Assembly: GCF_030463535.1 (NCBI RefSeq)
Contig: NC_132878.1
Span: forward strand, 26,298,425-26,362,424
Source of the DNA: Salminus brasiliensis
Lineage: Eukaryota; Chordata; Actinopteri; Characiformes; Bryconidae
Direction: 5' to 3'
Length of the DNA: 64,000 bases
Made by a program: the position numbers and the translations under genes. The notes below the pieces were generated by a model that saw only the letters and a program-made list of their open reading frames with translations, was not told where the DNA came from and made no database searches. Within the stretch, counting starts at the first letter, position 1. The number at the start of each line of letters is the position of its first letter. Positions 49,011 to 60,970 of this stretch are shown here, one piece after another.

Positions 49011-50079
49011 GAGTAGAAGGAGTCCTCATTAGCAATAATAAACCTAATGCAGAGTGAAGCATTCAGGTCAAGTGTGAAGGTGCTGTAAACAGATTGTATA
49101 GAGGAAAAATCTAGGAGACACACCAGTGACTGTTGTGAGACTAGTGAAACAGAAAAAGATTTGATGGACAAGCGATTATGTAACGACTGTTTTTAAAACA
49201 AATTGCCTATCGTAAACGAATCATTCGGCGACGGAAAAGCTAATTAAGTCAGAGCAACTCGGTTGTCCTCCAGCAGTCATTTCCTGAAAAGATCCAAGCG
49301 TTCCTCCTGTTTGCTCCTGTTTACGGCAGACGCTGATAATAAAACACGGTCGCTCTGGGACAGCCGAGTAGGTGGGTGATTAAAAACAGTGTGTATAATC
49401 CCACTAACGCCGAGAGACAGTAGTGACAGAACTGTGAGTGTTATGTGTAGAAGTGGCCTGTAGTTACGTGACAGGTTATAAACAGGTTATCATTTTGTAT
49501 AGACATAATTTGATCTAGGAAATTGTCTTACAAGCTTACTTGATTTGCCCTCTGATCATTTATACAGTATGAGTGCTGCAAGCACTAATTGTTCCAGACT
49601 AGCTTTTTAAAAAAGTCATAGGATGAAAAGGAATATCTATCAGAATAAACAAAAAAAACAATTACAGCCATACATGCAAGGTTGAAACCAAGTCTATCAA
49701 ATTAGAACATCCTTTAATGAACAAACTAAATGAAACTGATTATATGAAATTGTCTCCTCAGCAAAAAGTGTACCGAACTTCACCCAGTCTGAGAATTAGC
49801 TGGCGTCAGCCCATGCTTTTTATTCATTATGTTGTTTCAGCCCAACGTTTTCATATTTTCTCTTGTACATTTATAATAGAAGTGCTGAGAGCAGGGCCAG
49901 CAGCTGTAGATCAGGTGTGGCAAAGGTCCCGCAGTTTCTAACCTGGACTAAAGCCATCGTCCCACAAATGCAAGTCAAAACTAGTCTACAGTGTTCATAG
50001 TGTCCAATAGACACATTAAAGGTGAATCCTGAAATTTCATAATGTCTGCATAATCAAATGGCTGAAAGTGGTTTGGTGT

Positions 50080-51000
50080 GAAACACGCTGAGTCAGAATT
50101 GTACACAGTGGTGGCGAATAGAAATAGATGTCTGAGGAGTTTAATGTCTCTAAAAGCTCCTTGACAGAAAGTAATTCCATCAAATGGTTATGAATACTCT
50201 GCCTGATGCTCGAGGCACTGATTTACCATAGTTTTAAGAAACATTTTGCCCAAAATATATAAAACCTATAAAAGGTATGTGCAGGGTATTGTGCAGCAAA
50301 AGAGTCCTTAAAATTGTATGTGTTCAGATTTGTCACTATTTTACCCTTATCAACATCACATAGACCACTCAGAAGACATGTGTAGGTTCATTGGTCATTT
50401 TGGATGGTAAATAAAATGGCTATATTTACATTTACATTACATTTAAGGCATTTAGCAGACGCTCTTATCCAGAGCGACTTACAAAAGTGCTTTGCTGTTT
50501 ACTCAAGAATAACCTCAGCTGAATAGCTGAATCTCAGCCTGAATAGGCTAAAAATTCAAAGATACCTCTAAGTTTAGACACTACTAAACACAAGTCAGAA
50601 GGGTGACCACTCTGCTATTCGCCCAAATATTCTCTTAAGAGGTGGGTCTTCAGTCTGCGTTTGAAGACAGTGAGCGACTCTGCCGTTGTTCCACCACTTT
50701 GGTGCAGGACAGAAAAAAGCCTGGATGCTTGTCTTCCGTGGATTTTGAGGGATGGCAGGTTGAGCCGAGCCGTACTTGAAGCTCAAAGGGCTCTTGGTGC
50801 GGATCGGCTTTTGACCATTGCCATCAAGTATGGAGGAGCTGGTCTGTTCTGGGCTTTCTAGGCCAGCGTCAAGGTTTTGAATCTGATGCGGGAAGCAGCT
50901 ACAGGAAGCCAATGAAGAGAACGCAGCAGTGGAGTGACATGGCTGAATTTAGGAACCTCAGCTATATTTGTGTTGTAGTCATGGTGACCACTTGTTCTTA
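50080..51000. repeat. Interspersed repeat, copy 2, split by an insertion
   Basis: 50080-50427 and 50961-51000 match the repeat at 46540-47260 in order (cacagtggtggcgaata, agatgtctgaggagttt; then ttgtagtcatgg). The interval between them is the insertion at 50428-50960. Confidence 0.6.
50428..50960 (+). mobile_element. 533-bp inserted repeat with 9-bp target duplication
   Basis: It is flanked by gctatattt at 50419-50427 and 50961-50969. The insert starts acatttacattacattta, has the widespread fish word catttagcagacgctc near 50449, and ends near gctgaatttaggaacctca. The homologous copy at 36900-37430 shows it is a repeat family. No terminal inverted repeat is visible, which favours a retroposed origin. 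The long minus-strand frame at 50595-50912 is not thought to be a gene. Confidence 0.7.
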
Positions 51001-51474
51001 TCACCTGGGGCACTTCTAAGGTTTTTGGGCTCCATGTAAAGAAAAGATTACACTGGGCCCCACAACTCTAACAATTCTGGCAAAATATTAATTGAATACA
51101 TTTTTAGGGCTCCTGTTAGTCACAGACCCTAAGACTGGTCTCCATTTCTCTTCACTGTAGAGAAATGGAGAAGACTGTTAGTTGATAATTACTATTTTGG
51201 GGTTCCTAAGTAGCACATCGATCTAACATGCACTGATTAATGGATTATGGACGATTCTGATTTCTTTACAGAATTCTTTTCATGTGGGAGACAAGCATTC
51301 TTTGAAACCTAAAGCCTAAACCATGTGGGATAAATGACCACATGCAAAACACTTGCTCATTTCCAATACTTTTCTATTAACTCAATATTATTTTCTCATT
51401 TACTGGTCAAAGTGGCATTTTAACAACAACAGTCATAACGTTAAAACAACTTGCTTAATACTGTACAGCTTCCT

Positions 51475-51860
51475 ATTGCCAGAACAGCTCTGAAGGTGTC
51501 CTGTGGTATCTGGCACAAAAGCAATCACCAGATCACAAAATCCTGTATGTTGTAAGTTGGGCCTCCAAACATTGCATCAGTGAGCCTTATGTACCCATGA
51601 CCCTGTTGCCAGTTCACCGGTTGTCCTTTGTTGGAGCATTTTTGGTAGGTTCTAAGAGTTTGGAGTGTTTGGAGAGACTCTGACCCGGTTGTCTAGCTAT
51701 CACAATTTGGTTGTTGTCAAAGTTGATCAGATCCTCACATTTGCCCATTTTTCCTACCTCCAACATCAACTTCAAGAACTGACTGTTCACTTGCTGCCTA
51801 ATATGAATATCCCTTCCATTGACCGGTGCCAGTGTTATTCACCTCACCCGTCTGGTGTAC
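51475..51860 (-). mobile_element. Tc1-like family, copy 3, reverse orientation
   Basis: The reverse complement aligns with 43630-44012. Shared blocks are ggtgaataacactgg, gggatattcatattaggcag, caagtgaacagtcagttctt and aaaaatgggcaaatgtgag. Further shared blocks are ccgggtcagagtctctcc, then caacaggg and ccacaggacacc. It is a degenerate, deleted copy. Confidence 0.7.
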
Positions 51861-52429
51861 AGCACAAGTACACTGCTTCAGGTTATTTATAAAACTGCAG
51901 CTCAGAATAAAAAAAATACAGAGAAAACATTCGTAAAAACTGGTGAAAAATGAACTGTAGCTGAACTAATGAACACAAACCAACAAAACCGCAAGGAATG
52001 CAGCGAATCTTCGCCCCCACGGCTACAACATGCTTGACTATGACCTTCACCTTCAGGTTTAATCAACTCTTTAATAAAGAGCTTACGCTCTCCTAAGACA
52101 TCAGGCTCCGAGAATTTAAAACACCCTGGATGTTAAGAGAATCATCACTTCTCCAGACTAAACATTAACAGGTAAATGCGGAACCATGTTTTGAGAGAAT
52201 TACCACAGGACACCATGTAAATTTAATCCCAAGGCTTCAAAGCCCAAATAGGCCTTTTAACCACTGTTGTGATTAGACTAGTTAATCAGGAGGACATAAT
52301 GATAATAAAAAGACCTCAACAAGATCGAGAAAGATTAGTACCAGAATGTTTACATGACGTGGTCACATGAACATAATTTGTGTCCAAACGACCACTGTTT
52401 TTTATTTCAGTTTGGGGCGGCTAGCAGAG

Positions 52430-52640
52430 GATCTCTGTCAGATACATGCACTTAGATTAAGGGGGTGGGAGGAAATCGGAGCAACCAGAGGAAACCCAGG
52501 TAGACACAGAGAAAGCACAACAACCCCTCATAGACAGTGACCAGAGTGAGGCCTAAACCCACAACCTCAGGCCCCTGGAGCTGTGCGGCACACACACTAC
52601 CTGCTGCTATCTAGCTACCACTATGCCACCCCTGAGTATA
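52430..52640. repeat. SINE/LINE-tail-like interspersed repeat
   Basis: The segment gaggaaatcggagcaaccag, then aggaaacccaggtagacaca, then ctaaacccacaacctcagg and ctaccactatgccaccc follows the layout of a very common vertebrate repeat that ends in a degraded tRNA-like region. Confidence 0.6.
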
Positions 52641-53674
52641 GTGAATTTTGAACTATGAATTATTTTACACAAAGAATAAGAAAATAATGAGGTAATATAA
52701 TGGGATGACCGCTACTTGTTACTATGCAGTTTATTTAGATACTCTACATCTCAAGTACAGTGGGTCCAGACAGTTGTTCAGAGCTCTTGAAGATGCTGAG
52801 GAATGTTGTTAATATCGGAAAGTTTAATTTAGGAATATTATGAATTTTTAAAATGCTGTGGGTAACATGATGTTGCAATTACTGGGAATGCTGCTGGTGA
52901 GCCAGCCCAGCCCATTTACACAACACGATGAGATGAGAAAAGTTAAGCAACAGGACATGAGCTGTATTGGTTATGAACCTTCTCTGACTTTAGAAGCAGC
53001 GCTGGCGTAGTGGCCGCACATCGCTTCTGGGATGCTCTGCTCATACAGGCTGTGTGAACACTGTACCATCACATGGGAAATCAGCCTTAGACTGTGATTG
53101 AGAGCGCAACAAATTATGCCAATTATCTCTGGGAGCAAGAGGAAGTCTTGTGAGCGCAAGACTAAAAAATTGCTCCCACTCAGACATCTAACATATATTT
53201 TTAATACAGCATACATCTCTATACGCAATATAAAAAATACAGTTTCTGTTCCAAACGAACCATGAAATGAAGCTAAATCACAAATCAAAGGAAGACCACA
53301 TCAGACTCATCAGATAGGAGACACATCGTTTAAATACTAAACTAAGTGTAACTAAATGTGACCCACCGCAACCCTGACCAGAAAAAAGCGTCAACAAGCC
53401 AGCACTGACATATTCAGTGATAATGTTGATATACTGATGCTGGGTCAAAGGCAGGCACATGTCACGGTGTCTGGGCAGATGCCGGTGAGGCGAGTCAAGG
53501 GAGGTGGTGTTGCCATGTACAGAGGTTATCCAACAGGTCAGCCCAGCCCAACCCTGCTTCCCCTCTAATAAAAGTGGTAAAATAAATAATAAATGCTGCA
53601 CTTGCTCCAGCGTATAGTATAGGTGGCTGAGAAGATCATCGGGGTCTCTGTTTCCTCTGTCGTGGACTTCTATA

Positions 53675-53720
53675 CCACACACACACACACACACACGCGC
53701 GCCACACACACACTCACACA
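53675..53720. repeat. (CA)n microsatellite
   Basis: CA dinucleotides at about 53676-53697, an interruption gcgcgcc, then a second CA run. Confidence 0.95.
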
Positions 53721-54987
53721 AAAAGGCCTTTAGACTCCTCCTTGCCCAAAAGTGAAAGAGAGAACATAATTTCACAGAGTTGTACATCTCTCTTTTTTAT
53801 ATCTGTCCTGCCGTTACCCTTAGAAAAGCATATCATGTTGTAAGCATGGTGTAGTACCTTTATATTTAGTATATTTATTTAGTAATTTACAGCCATCTAG
53901 TTGTTAGTCATTTTATACTGTAGGTATTCATTGTGGAAGTTCTGCTTTCTACTTGGGGGTTGGGGATGGGGGGTTGCATGCCAGATATCAATTTTAGAGT
54001 TTAAGGAAATACAAACATGTAAATGTGCTTAACACTCATACTTTTTAATCGGAATCTGAGTAGCCTGGAGCTACAGATAGAGGGTGAGCTCTGTATTGTT
54101 GGAAGATGAAATGCCTCTCTTCTTGTGTGTCCCACTCTGGGGCGTGCCCTGCGGCTTGCTCCATCTCTAAGCACGCAGCTCTCTAAATCTCAGCACTCAC
54201 CAGGCTTCTGTTTGCCGCCAGCCGCTTACGCTCACCCACCCGCTGCTGGCATGTTCTCATCCATAATGGATGAAAGGTGCCACTGGAAGAGTTCTATCGG
54301 TGCCTGATCACCTGACCTACCCTTTTACACATTGAATGTAATCAAGCACTGTGGTCCTACAAGGAGAGAGAGAAAGACAGAGAGGATGAGTGACAGAGAG
54401 AGAAAGAGTACATGAAGGAGTGATTGGGAGGCAATCAGTCAGAACTGCTGTAAGGGATTGATAATGACAGGTCTGTCTGAGAGGCATATGGAGTGAAGAA
54501 CAGTAGAGCCTTAGACACGAAAATGTTGGAAATGATGGACATTTCCAGATATTATTTTTGGGAATGTTCCCATAGGTTTGGGGACATCATAACTGGTAAA
54601 ACAATGTAAAAGTTTTGTCAATGAAAATATAATGTATGTGATATTTTTGAAAAAGCTGTAGTTTACTGCAGAATGCAGGATGATTAGGCAGTAAATGGCA
54701 GATATGTAAAAGGTACTGAAATATTGTAAAAAATATGAATCTCAAACTGGTTAAAAGTCTTTTAATTAAAGTGCAATAACAAAATTAAACATGTTGACAC
54801 ATGACATTCACAACATTTATGGAGGTATAATGTGTAATTTTAGTGCAGGCCATCCCATACAACATGTTCTAACAATACGGCTATTGAAAAGGGCATAAAC
54901 TGTGAAGCCTGTGTGAAGCTGTGTAGACCATCACTCTTTTGTTCCCCAACCAACACTAATCATACAGCAAATCCATACATCAAAATG

Positions 54988-54997
54988 GGTCAAGGTC

Positions 54998-55032
<35 letters not shown>

Positions 55033-56325
55033 GAGCTGTAGATAGAGCGAGACAGCTGTAGGTTGATAGAGCTGTAGATAGGTAGAGAGCTGTAGATACA
55101 TAGAGAGCTGTAGATAGGTAGAGAGCTGCAGGTTGATAGAGAGCTGTACATAGGTAGAGAGCTGTAGATAGAGAGAGACAGCTGTAGGTTGATAGAGCTG
55201 TAGATAGGTAGAGAGCTGCAGGTTGATAGAGAGCTGCAGGTTGATAGAGAGCTGCAGGTTGATAGAGAGCTGCAGATAGATAGAGAGCTGCAGATAGATA
55301 GAGAGCTGCAGGTTGATAGAGAGCTACAGATAGGTAGAGAGCTGTAGATAGACAGAGGGCTGTTGATAGATAGAGAGCTGTAGGTTGATAGAGAGCTGTA
55401 GGTAGATAGAGAGCTGTAGGTAGACAGAGAGCTGTTGATAGATAGAGAGCTGTTGATAGATAGAGAGCTGTTGATAGATAGAGAACTGTAGGTAGATAGA
55501 GAGATGTAGATAGACAGAGAGCTGTAGATAGATAGAGAGCTGTAGATAGATAGAGAGCTGTAGATAGACAGAGAGCTGTTGATAGGTAGAGAGCTGCAGA
55601 TAGGTAGAGAGCTGCAGATAGATAGACAGCTGCAGATAGGTAGAGAGCTGCAGGTTGATAGAGAGCTGCAGATAGGTAGAGAGCTGCAGATAGGTAGAGA
55701 GCTGTAGATAGGTAGATAGAGAGCTGTAGGAAGATGGAGAGCTGTAGATAGGTAGAGAGCTGTAGATAGTTAGAGTGCTGTAGATAAGTAGAGAGCTGTA
55801 GGTTGATAGAGAGCTGTAGGTTGATAGAGAGCTGTTGATAGATAGAGAACTGTTGATAGATAGAGAACTGTAGGTAGATAGAGAGCTGTAGATAGACAGA
55901 GAGCTGTTGATAGATAGAGAGCTGTAGATAGATAGAGAGCTGTTGATAGATAGAGAGCTGCAGATAGGTAGAGAGCTGCAGATAGATAGAGAGCTGTAGA
56001 TAGACAGAGAGCTGTTGATAGACAGAGAACTGTAGATAGATAGAGAGCTGTAGATAGACAGAGAGCTGTTGATAGACAGAGAACTGTAGATAGACAGAGA
56101 GCTGTAGATAGACAGAGAGCTGTTGATAGATAGAGAGCTATAGATAGAGAGAGAGAGCTGTAGGTTGATATAGCTGTAAATAGGTAGACAACTGTAGGTT
56201 GATAGAGAGCTGTAGATAGGTACAGAGCTGTAGGTTGATAGAGAGCTGTAGGTTGATAGAGCAGTAGGTTGATAGAGCTTGTAGAGTGAGTTGTAGATAT
56301 ATACAGAGTTGTATATAGACTTGTA
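54988..56325. repeat. 18-bp minisatellite array derived from (GATA)n
   Basis: The array begins as pure (GATA)n at about 54998-55031 and becomes an 18-bp unit, gagagctgtagatagata, repeated about 70 times. Sub-variants include gcaggttgata, gcagataggta, gttgatagata and gtagatagaca in the second half of the unit. The open minus-strand frame (LQLSINLQLSTYLQL) is a repeat artefact, open because 18 is a multiple of three. Confidence 0.95.
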
Positions 56326-57224
56326 GATGTATCATTTTTATTACATATTTTTTTAATCGATGTTCATTTCAAAAATGCTATATGTAAGTTTATGATGTTA
56401 GGGTATATTTATATTAACATGCTGAAGCTGTAGTTGGGGACGGTAGTTGGTAATTTAGTTATTGTCAATATGAATTTAAGCCTCTTATGCAAAATGCAAT
56501 TACTGGAATGATGTGTTAAAAGTCAATGGCCATGTGTAATTAACTTAAACGAGTCAGCAGTGAAATGAAGGAAAATATGCTCACAATTTATTTGGGCCTC
56601 TTGTTTCGAAGCATCATGCCTCCCAGCAAACCTTGTCAGTCTCTAAAATCAGAGCTCCGCTGCTCATTGTGATTTTGTTGGTGGGATTTGTAACCTGGGA
56701 ACTTTTTATCAAACACTCATCTCCTCGTTTGGCACAGGTTTATGACAGCAGCTTGTGAGTGATGAGCTTTAAAATGTCTCGAGGAGACAGCAGCTGGCAC
56801 GCGTGATGGAGTTCGAGTCAAGCGGTGTGACAAATGCAGGTCATCCATCACTAGTCGGAAACTTAAAATAGATTTAGCGCTAGCGATTACAACTGCTTTA
56901 AAATAGATGTAGCATTAGTGCTGAGCACTAAGGCATCTGTTGCTATAGCAGGGAGCTTTCATGGTTTGGAAAAGTCTCAGTTACCTCAGTATATTGTTCC
57001 TTTGTTCCAGGGTTTTAGTATTGAGCAGGTGGGTATACTGTGCATTATATTTTCTTAATACTTTTATGTCATGTTACATTTCTTACATTTTCCAGAAGAA
57101 CAAACATACTTTTGACTCTATATGTTTTCATTCTTCAAAATGCAAAATAAAATATATATTCTATTATTAATAATATTATTATTATAGCAAAGGCCAGTAT
57201 TGCCCACTAGTCACTGCAAAGTAC

Positions 57225-58258
57225 TCACACTTTCACTATAGTACCGTTTCTCAGCTTTTTAAATTGGGTTCTATTATGATATAGTATCCATGCTTTTACT
57301 ATAAAACAGTTTCTGTTCTTTTACTTGAGTTAGATTGTGATGCAGTACTCATACCTACACTATAGTACAGTTTCTGCTCTTTTAATTGAGTTAGATTGTG
57401 ATACAGTACCCATACTTACTCTATAGTACAGTTTCTGCTCTTTTAATTGAGTTATATTGTGATACAGTACTCATACTTTCACTATAGTCCAGTTTCTGCT
57501 CTTTTAATTGAGTTATATTGTGATACAGTACTCATACTTTCACTATAGTTCACTTTCTGCTCTTTTGATGGAGTTAGATTGTGATACAGTACTCATACTT
57601 ACACTATAGTACAGTTTCTGCTCTTTTGATGGAGTTAGATTGTGATACAGTATCATACTTCCTCTATAGTTCAGTTTCTGCTCTTTTAATTGAGTTATAT
57701 TGTGATACAGTACTCATACTTTCACTATAGTACAGTTTCTGCTCTTTTGATGGAGTTAGATTGTGATACAGTACTCATACTTACACTATAGTACAGTTTC
57801 TGCTCTTTTGATTGGTGTAGATTGTGATACAGTACTCATACTTTCACTATAGTACAGTTTCTGCTCTTTTGATTGAGTTAGATTGTGATACAGTACTCAT
57901 ACTTTCACTATAGTTCAGTCACTGCTCTTTTGATTGAGTTAGATTGTGATACAGTATTCATACTTTCACTATAGTACAGTGTCTGCTCTTTTAATTGAGT
58001 TAGATTGTGATACAGTATTCATACTTACACTATAGTACAGTGTCTGCTCTTTTAATTGAGTTATATTGTGATACAGTATTCATACTTTCACTACAGTACA
58101 GTCACTGCTCTTTTAATTGAGTTAGATTGTGATACAGTACTCATACTTTCACTACAGTACAGTTTCTGCTCTTTTAATTGAGTTAGATTGTGATACAGTA
58201 CTCATACTTACTCTATAGTACAGTTTCAGCTCTTTTGATTGAGTTAGATTGTGAATTA
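57225..58258. repeat. 61-bp minisatellite array
   Basis: About 17 head-to-tail copies. The unit contains ttctgctcttttaattgagt, then tagattgtgatacagtactc and atactttcactatagtacag. The period of 61 is exact between 57361, 57422 and 57483. Copies differ mainly by point changes (tttcact or ttacact; ttaattgag or ttgatggag). Confidence 0.95.
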
Positions 58259-59099
58259 TAGTACCCTGTAATTTAGATAAATAATAAACACAATAAACAC
58301 AGCATTGATTACTTTCTTACAGTTTCAGCATCTGTATACTGACTTCTATTTAATGTTACGTACAAGCCAAAAGGTTTCCAGTTTTTTTCCAGCACACATT
58401 AAAATGATCATCCACAGTGACCAGTTGTATGACACAATGAATTACTGGAGCTCATATGATTCGTATGATTTTATTACTAGAGTTAGATAAAAGCTATTTT
58501 AAGAGACCTCATGAACTGCATTACACACTATCAACTGCATTCAGTATCATTCTTGCAGGTAATAAAAGGTTTATTCACTTTTATTCCACATCGTAGTATA
58601 CCTAATCATTCATTACATTCATACCATACCTTCATTACAGAAAATACTAGAAAATGTTCCCCTCTCTTTCTCTACCCTCCCACCTTTATTTTTCACACAC
58701 ACTCACTATGTCATTATGTGTGCAGTTAGATCAGCAGCTGTTGACTGTTATTTAGAGAGAATAGGCTCGTGCAGGTGTGTGTTTGAGGCACACACGCAAG
58801 CTTCCACATGCTCTTATATGGTCATATCTGACGCTTGTGTGTGTGTGTGCTCATGTGAGGAATGTTTGTAGGCTTCAGTGTTGGACATTGTGTGTGTTTT
58901 GTGTGGAAAGGCTGGGATCACGTTCATGCTGTCAGCTCGAAGTTTGAGTCCAGCAGTGAAATCAGATATGCACCCTCAAGCATAACTGCCCTGTACTGAG
59001 CAATGCTGTCATGCTGCTATTAGATGATCAAACTGTCAGACTTGTCTTACAGCCAATTAAACACTAGGGCTTATTCATTTTTACTAATGACTGTTCATT

Positions 59100-59300
59100 C
59101 TTTACATCACATTGTGCTTACAACAAGCTTTGTAGCCTAACATTCGTCCTATTGTGTTTAAAACAAATACAGTATGGCCTAAAATTTATCTGGCTGTGAT
59201 TAACACAAATACAATATAGTCTAATGTTCAGCAAACTGTGTTTAAAACAAATACAATGTAGCCTAATGATCATCATGCTGCTTAAAACAAATACAACATG
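59100..59300. repeat. Degenerate tandem repeat, about 43-bp period
   Basis: Four to five diverged units built on aaacaaatacaatgtagcct and taatgttcatc, with the aaacaaatac motif recurring at about 59161, 59204, 59247 and 59285. Confidence 0.7.
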
Positions 59301-60299
59301 AGAAAGAATACAAAATCTTAAAAAGTTGAAAGCTGGAGTGCTAAAATGTTGCCTACACTATATTATGAAAAAGTGCTGAACTTTGGGAACATTTTGGGAA
59401 CACTTGAGCTGAAGACTGACATTGAACACATGAAATGTTTAAAAATCAATATGCGGGTTTCCAGCATGAACCCAAAGCAGCAGCACCTCAGTGTGAGCGC
59501 TGTGGGTTTGTGAGTTTGACGTTCAGCATTACTCTCTTCTGTCTCCAGAAAACTCCTACGCACATCCCTGCTCACCCAGCTGGAGCAGCACAGCAGCGGG
59601 TTAATCACCAAAACACATTAACTGAGCTACTGCATTCCGTAGTAATTTCAGTGTAATCACAATGCTTCAGAAGACTGAGATCATCTGTAAGCACCTAGCA
59701 GAGGTTCAGACAGTAGTAGTGGTAGCAGTTTTTATTCTTGGGTTGAGTGTAGACACTACTATGTGGTGGTTGATATTGGAAATAAAGGAAAAATAAAAAA
59801 GTAATACTCATACAGCAATAATCATTATAAAAGTGTACTTGTCACTTTGTATCTTGTATTACATACAGAAGACAGTAAGATGGTAACAGTAAATACTGCA
59901 AAAGAACTCATTCTGAGAGCTCACTGACAGATTCAAAACCAACAGAATCCTTTGTTTTTCGGTGTTCTTTGCTCTACAGTTTGTCCGTTCAACAAACTGA
60001 TGCAAGAACAATTGGGCAAACAGTGTAGAAGTAAATGCTTTATGCACACAAATAAATAAAAGACTAATAAACACTCTGTATCAGTAATACTGATGAATCC
60101 ACACAATGGATTTGATTATAGTTTCGATTTCTGTTGTGTTTGCTAAGACAGTGCTAGATTAATCCACCCCTCTTATAGGACAGCAGACAGCCAATATATG
60201 TCATATTTTTTCCATTAATTATTATTACAAGAACAACAAGAAAAAAGTCCAAAACAAAAGTTACAGCACTCTGTACACGGGCACTCGCAATGTAAATAG

Positions 60300-60327
60300 T
60301 ACTACTATTATTATTATTATTATTAAT

Positions 60328-60362
<35 letters not shown>

Positions 60363-60395
60363 TAATATAAATAACAATATTTGTTGTTGTTGTTG
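60300..60395. repeat. (ATT)n/(TAA)n compound microsatellite
   Basis: (TTA)n switches to (ATA)n around 60326, followed by (TTG)n near 60380-60393. It creates spurious long Ile/Asn open frames on the minus strand. Confidence 0.95.
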
Positions 60396-60756
60396 TTCCT
60401 ATTCCTACAGCATATTTGATACATACTAGTGCAGGTCTAAGGGCTTTAGAAGAGTGTGTGACTGACTGTAATAGAGGTTGTGTGATGAGGTATGTACATT
60501 GTGTTGAATGGTATGAGTGATGGGAACAGAACTGTGAGTGTGTGTGCAGTATATGGATATAAAAAACGCATGCTGTGAGTGATGTGTGCCTATTATACAA
60601 ACATAAAATGCATGTGGCGAGTTGTGTGTGTGTGTCTGAGTGAGTGATAGGAACAGAAGTGTACCCAAACAATAAATAGATGTATAAAACTGAAGGCTGC
60701 AAGAATCTTTAAATTGGTAAGTAAGTAAGTAAATAAATAAATAAATAAAACTTACA

Positions 60757-60933
60757 TTAAGTACACACATCTCTATTGCATGCACATGCGACTCTTAATG
60801 GAACCACAAATGGTGTGGTTGTTCAGTGGCATTGCTGGAAGAACCTTTAGAAGCAATCATCCTTTATTTGTAAGATGATTTGGCCCTGTATTGTAGCTCT
60901 TTCAACTAACATTCCAGGCTGAAGCACTCCATA

Positions 60934-60970
<37 letters not shown>

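Noticed and set aside
50595..50912. 105-aa minus-strand frame
   Set aside because: It is inside a dispersed repeat (50428-50960) that also exists at 36900-37430, where the frame is not conserved.
53278..53787. 169-aa minus-strand frame
   Set aside because: It runs through a (CA)n/(GT)n tract, has no recognisable domain, and lies in the receptor intron. Probably chance.
54988..58258. CRISPR-like regular repeats
   Set aside because: The units are contiguous, with no unique spacers, and the genome is a vertebrate. They are minisatellites.
60154..60785. 182- and 119-aa minus-strand frames
   Set aside because: They are driven by (ATT)n and (CA)-rich simple sequence.
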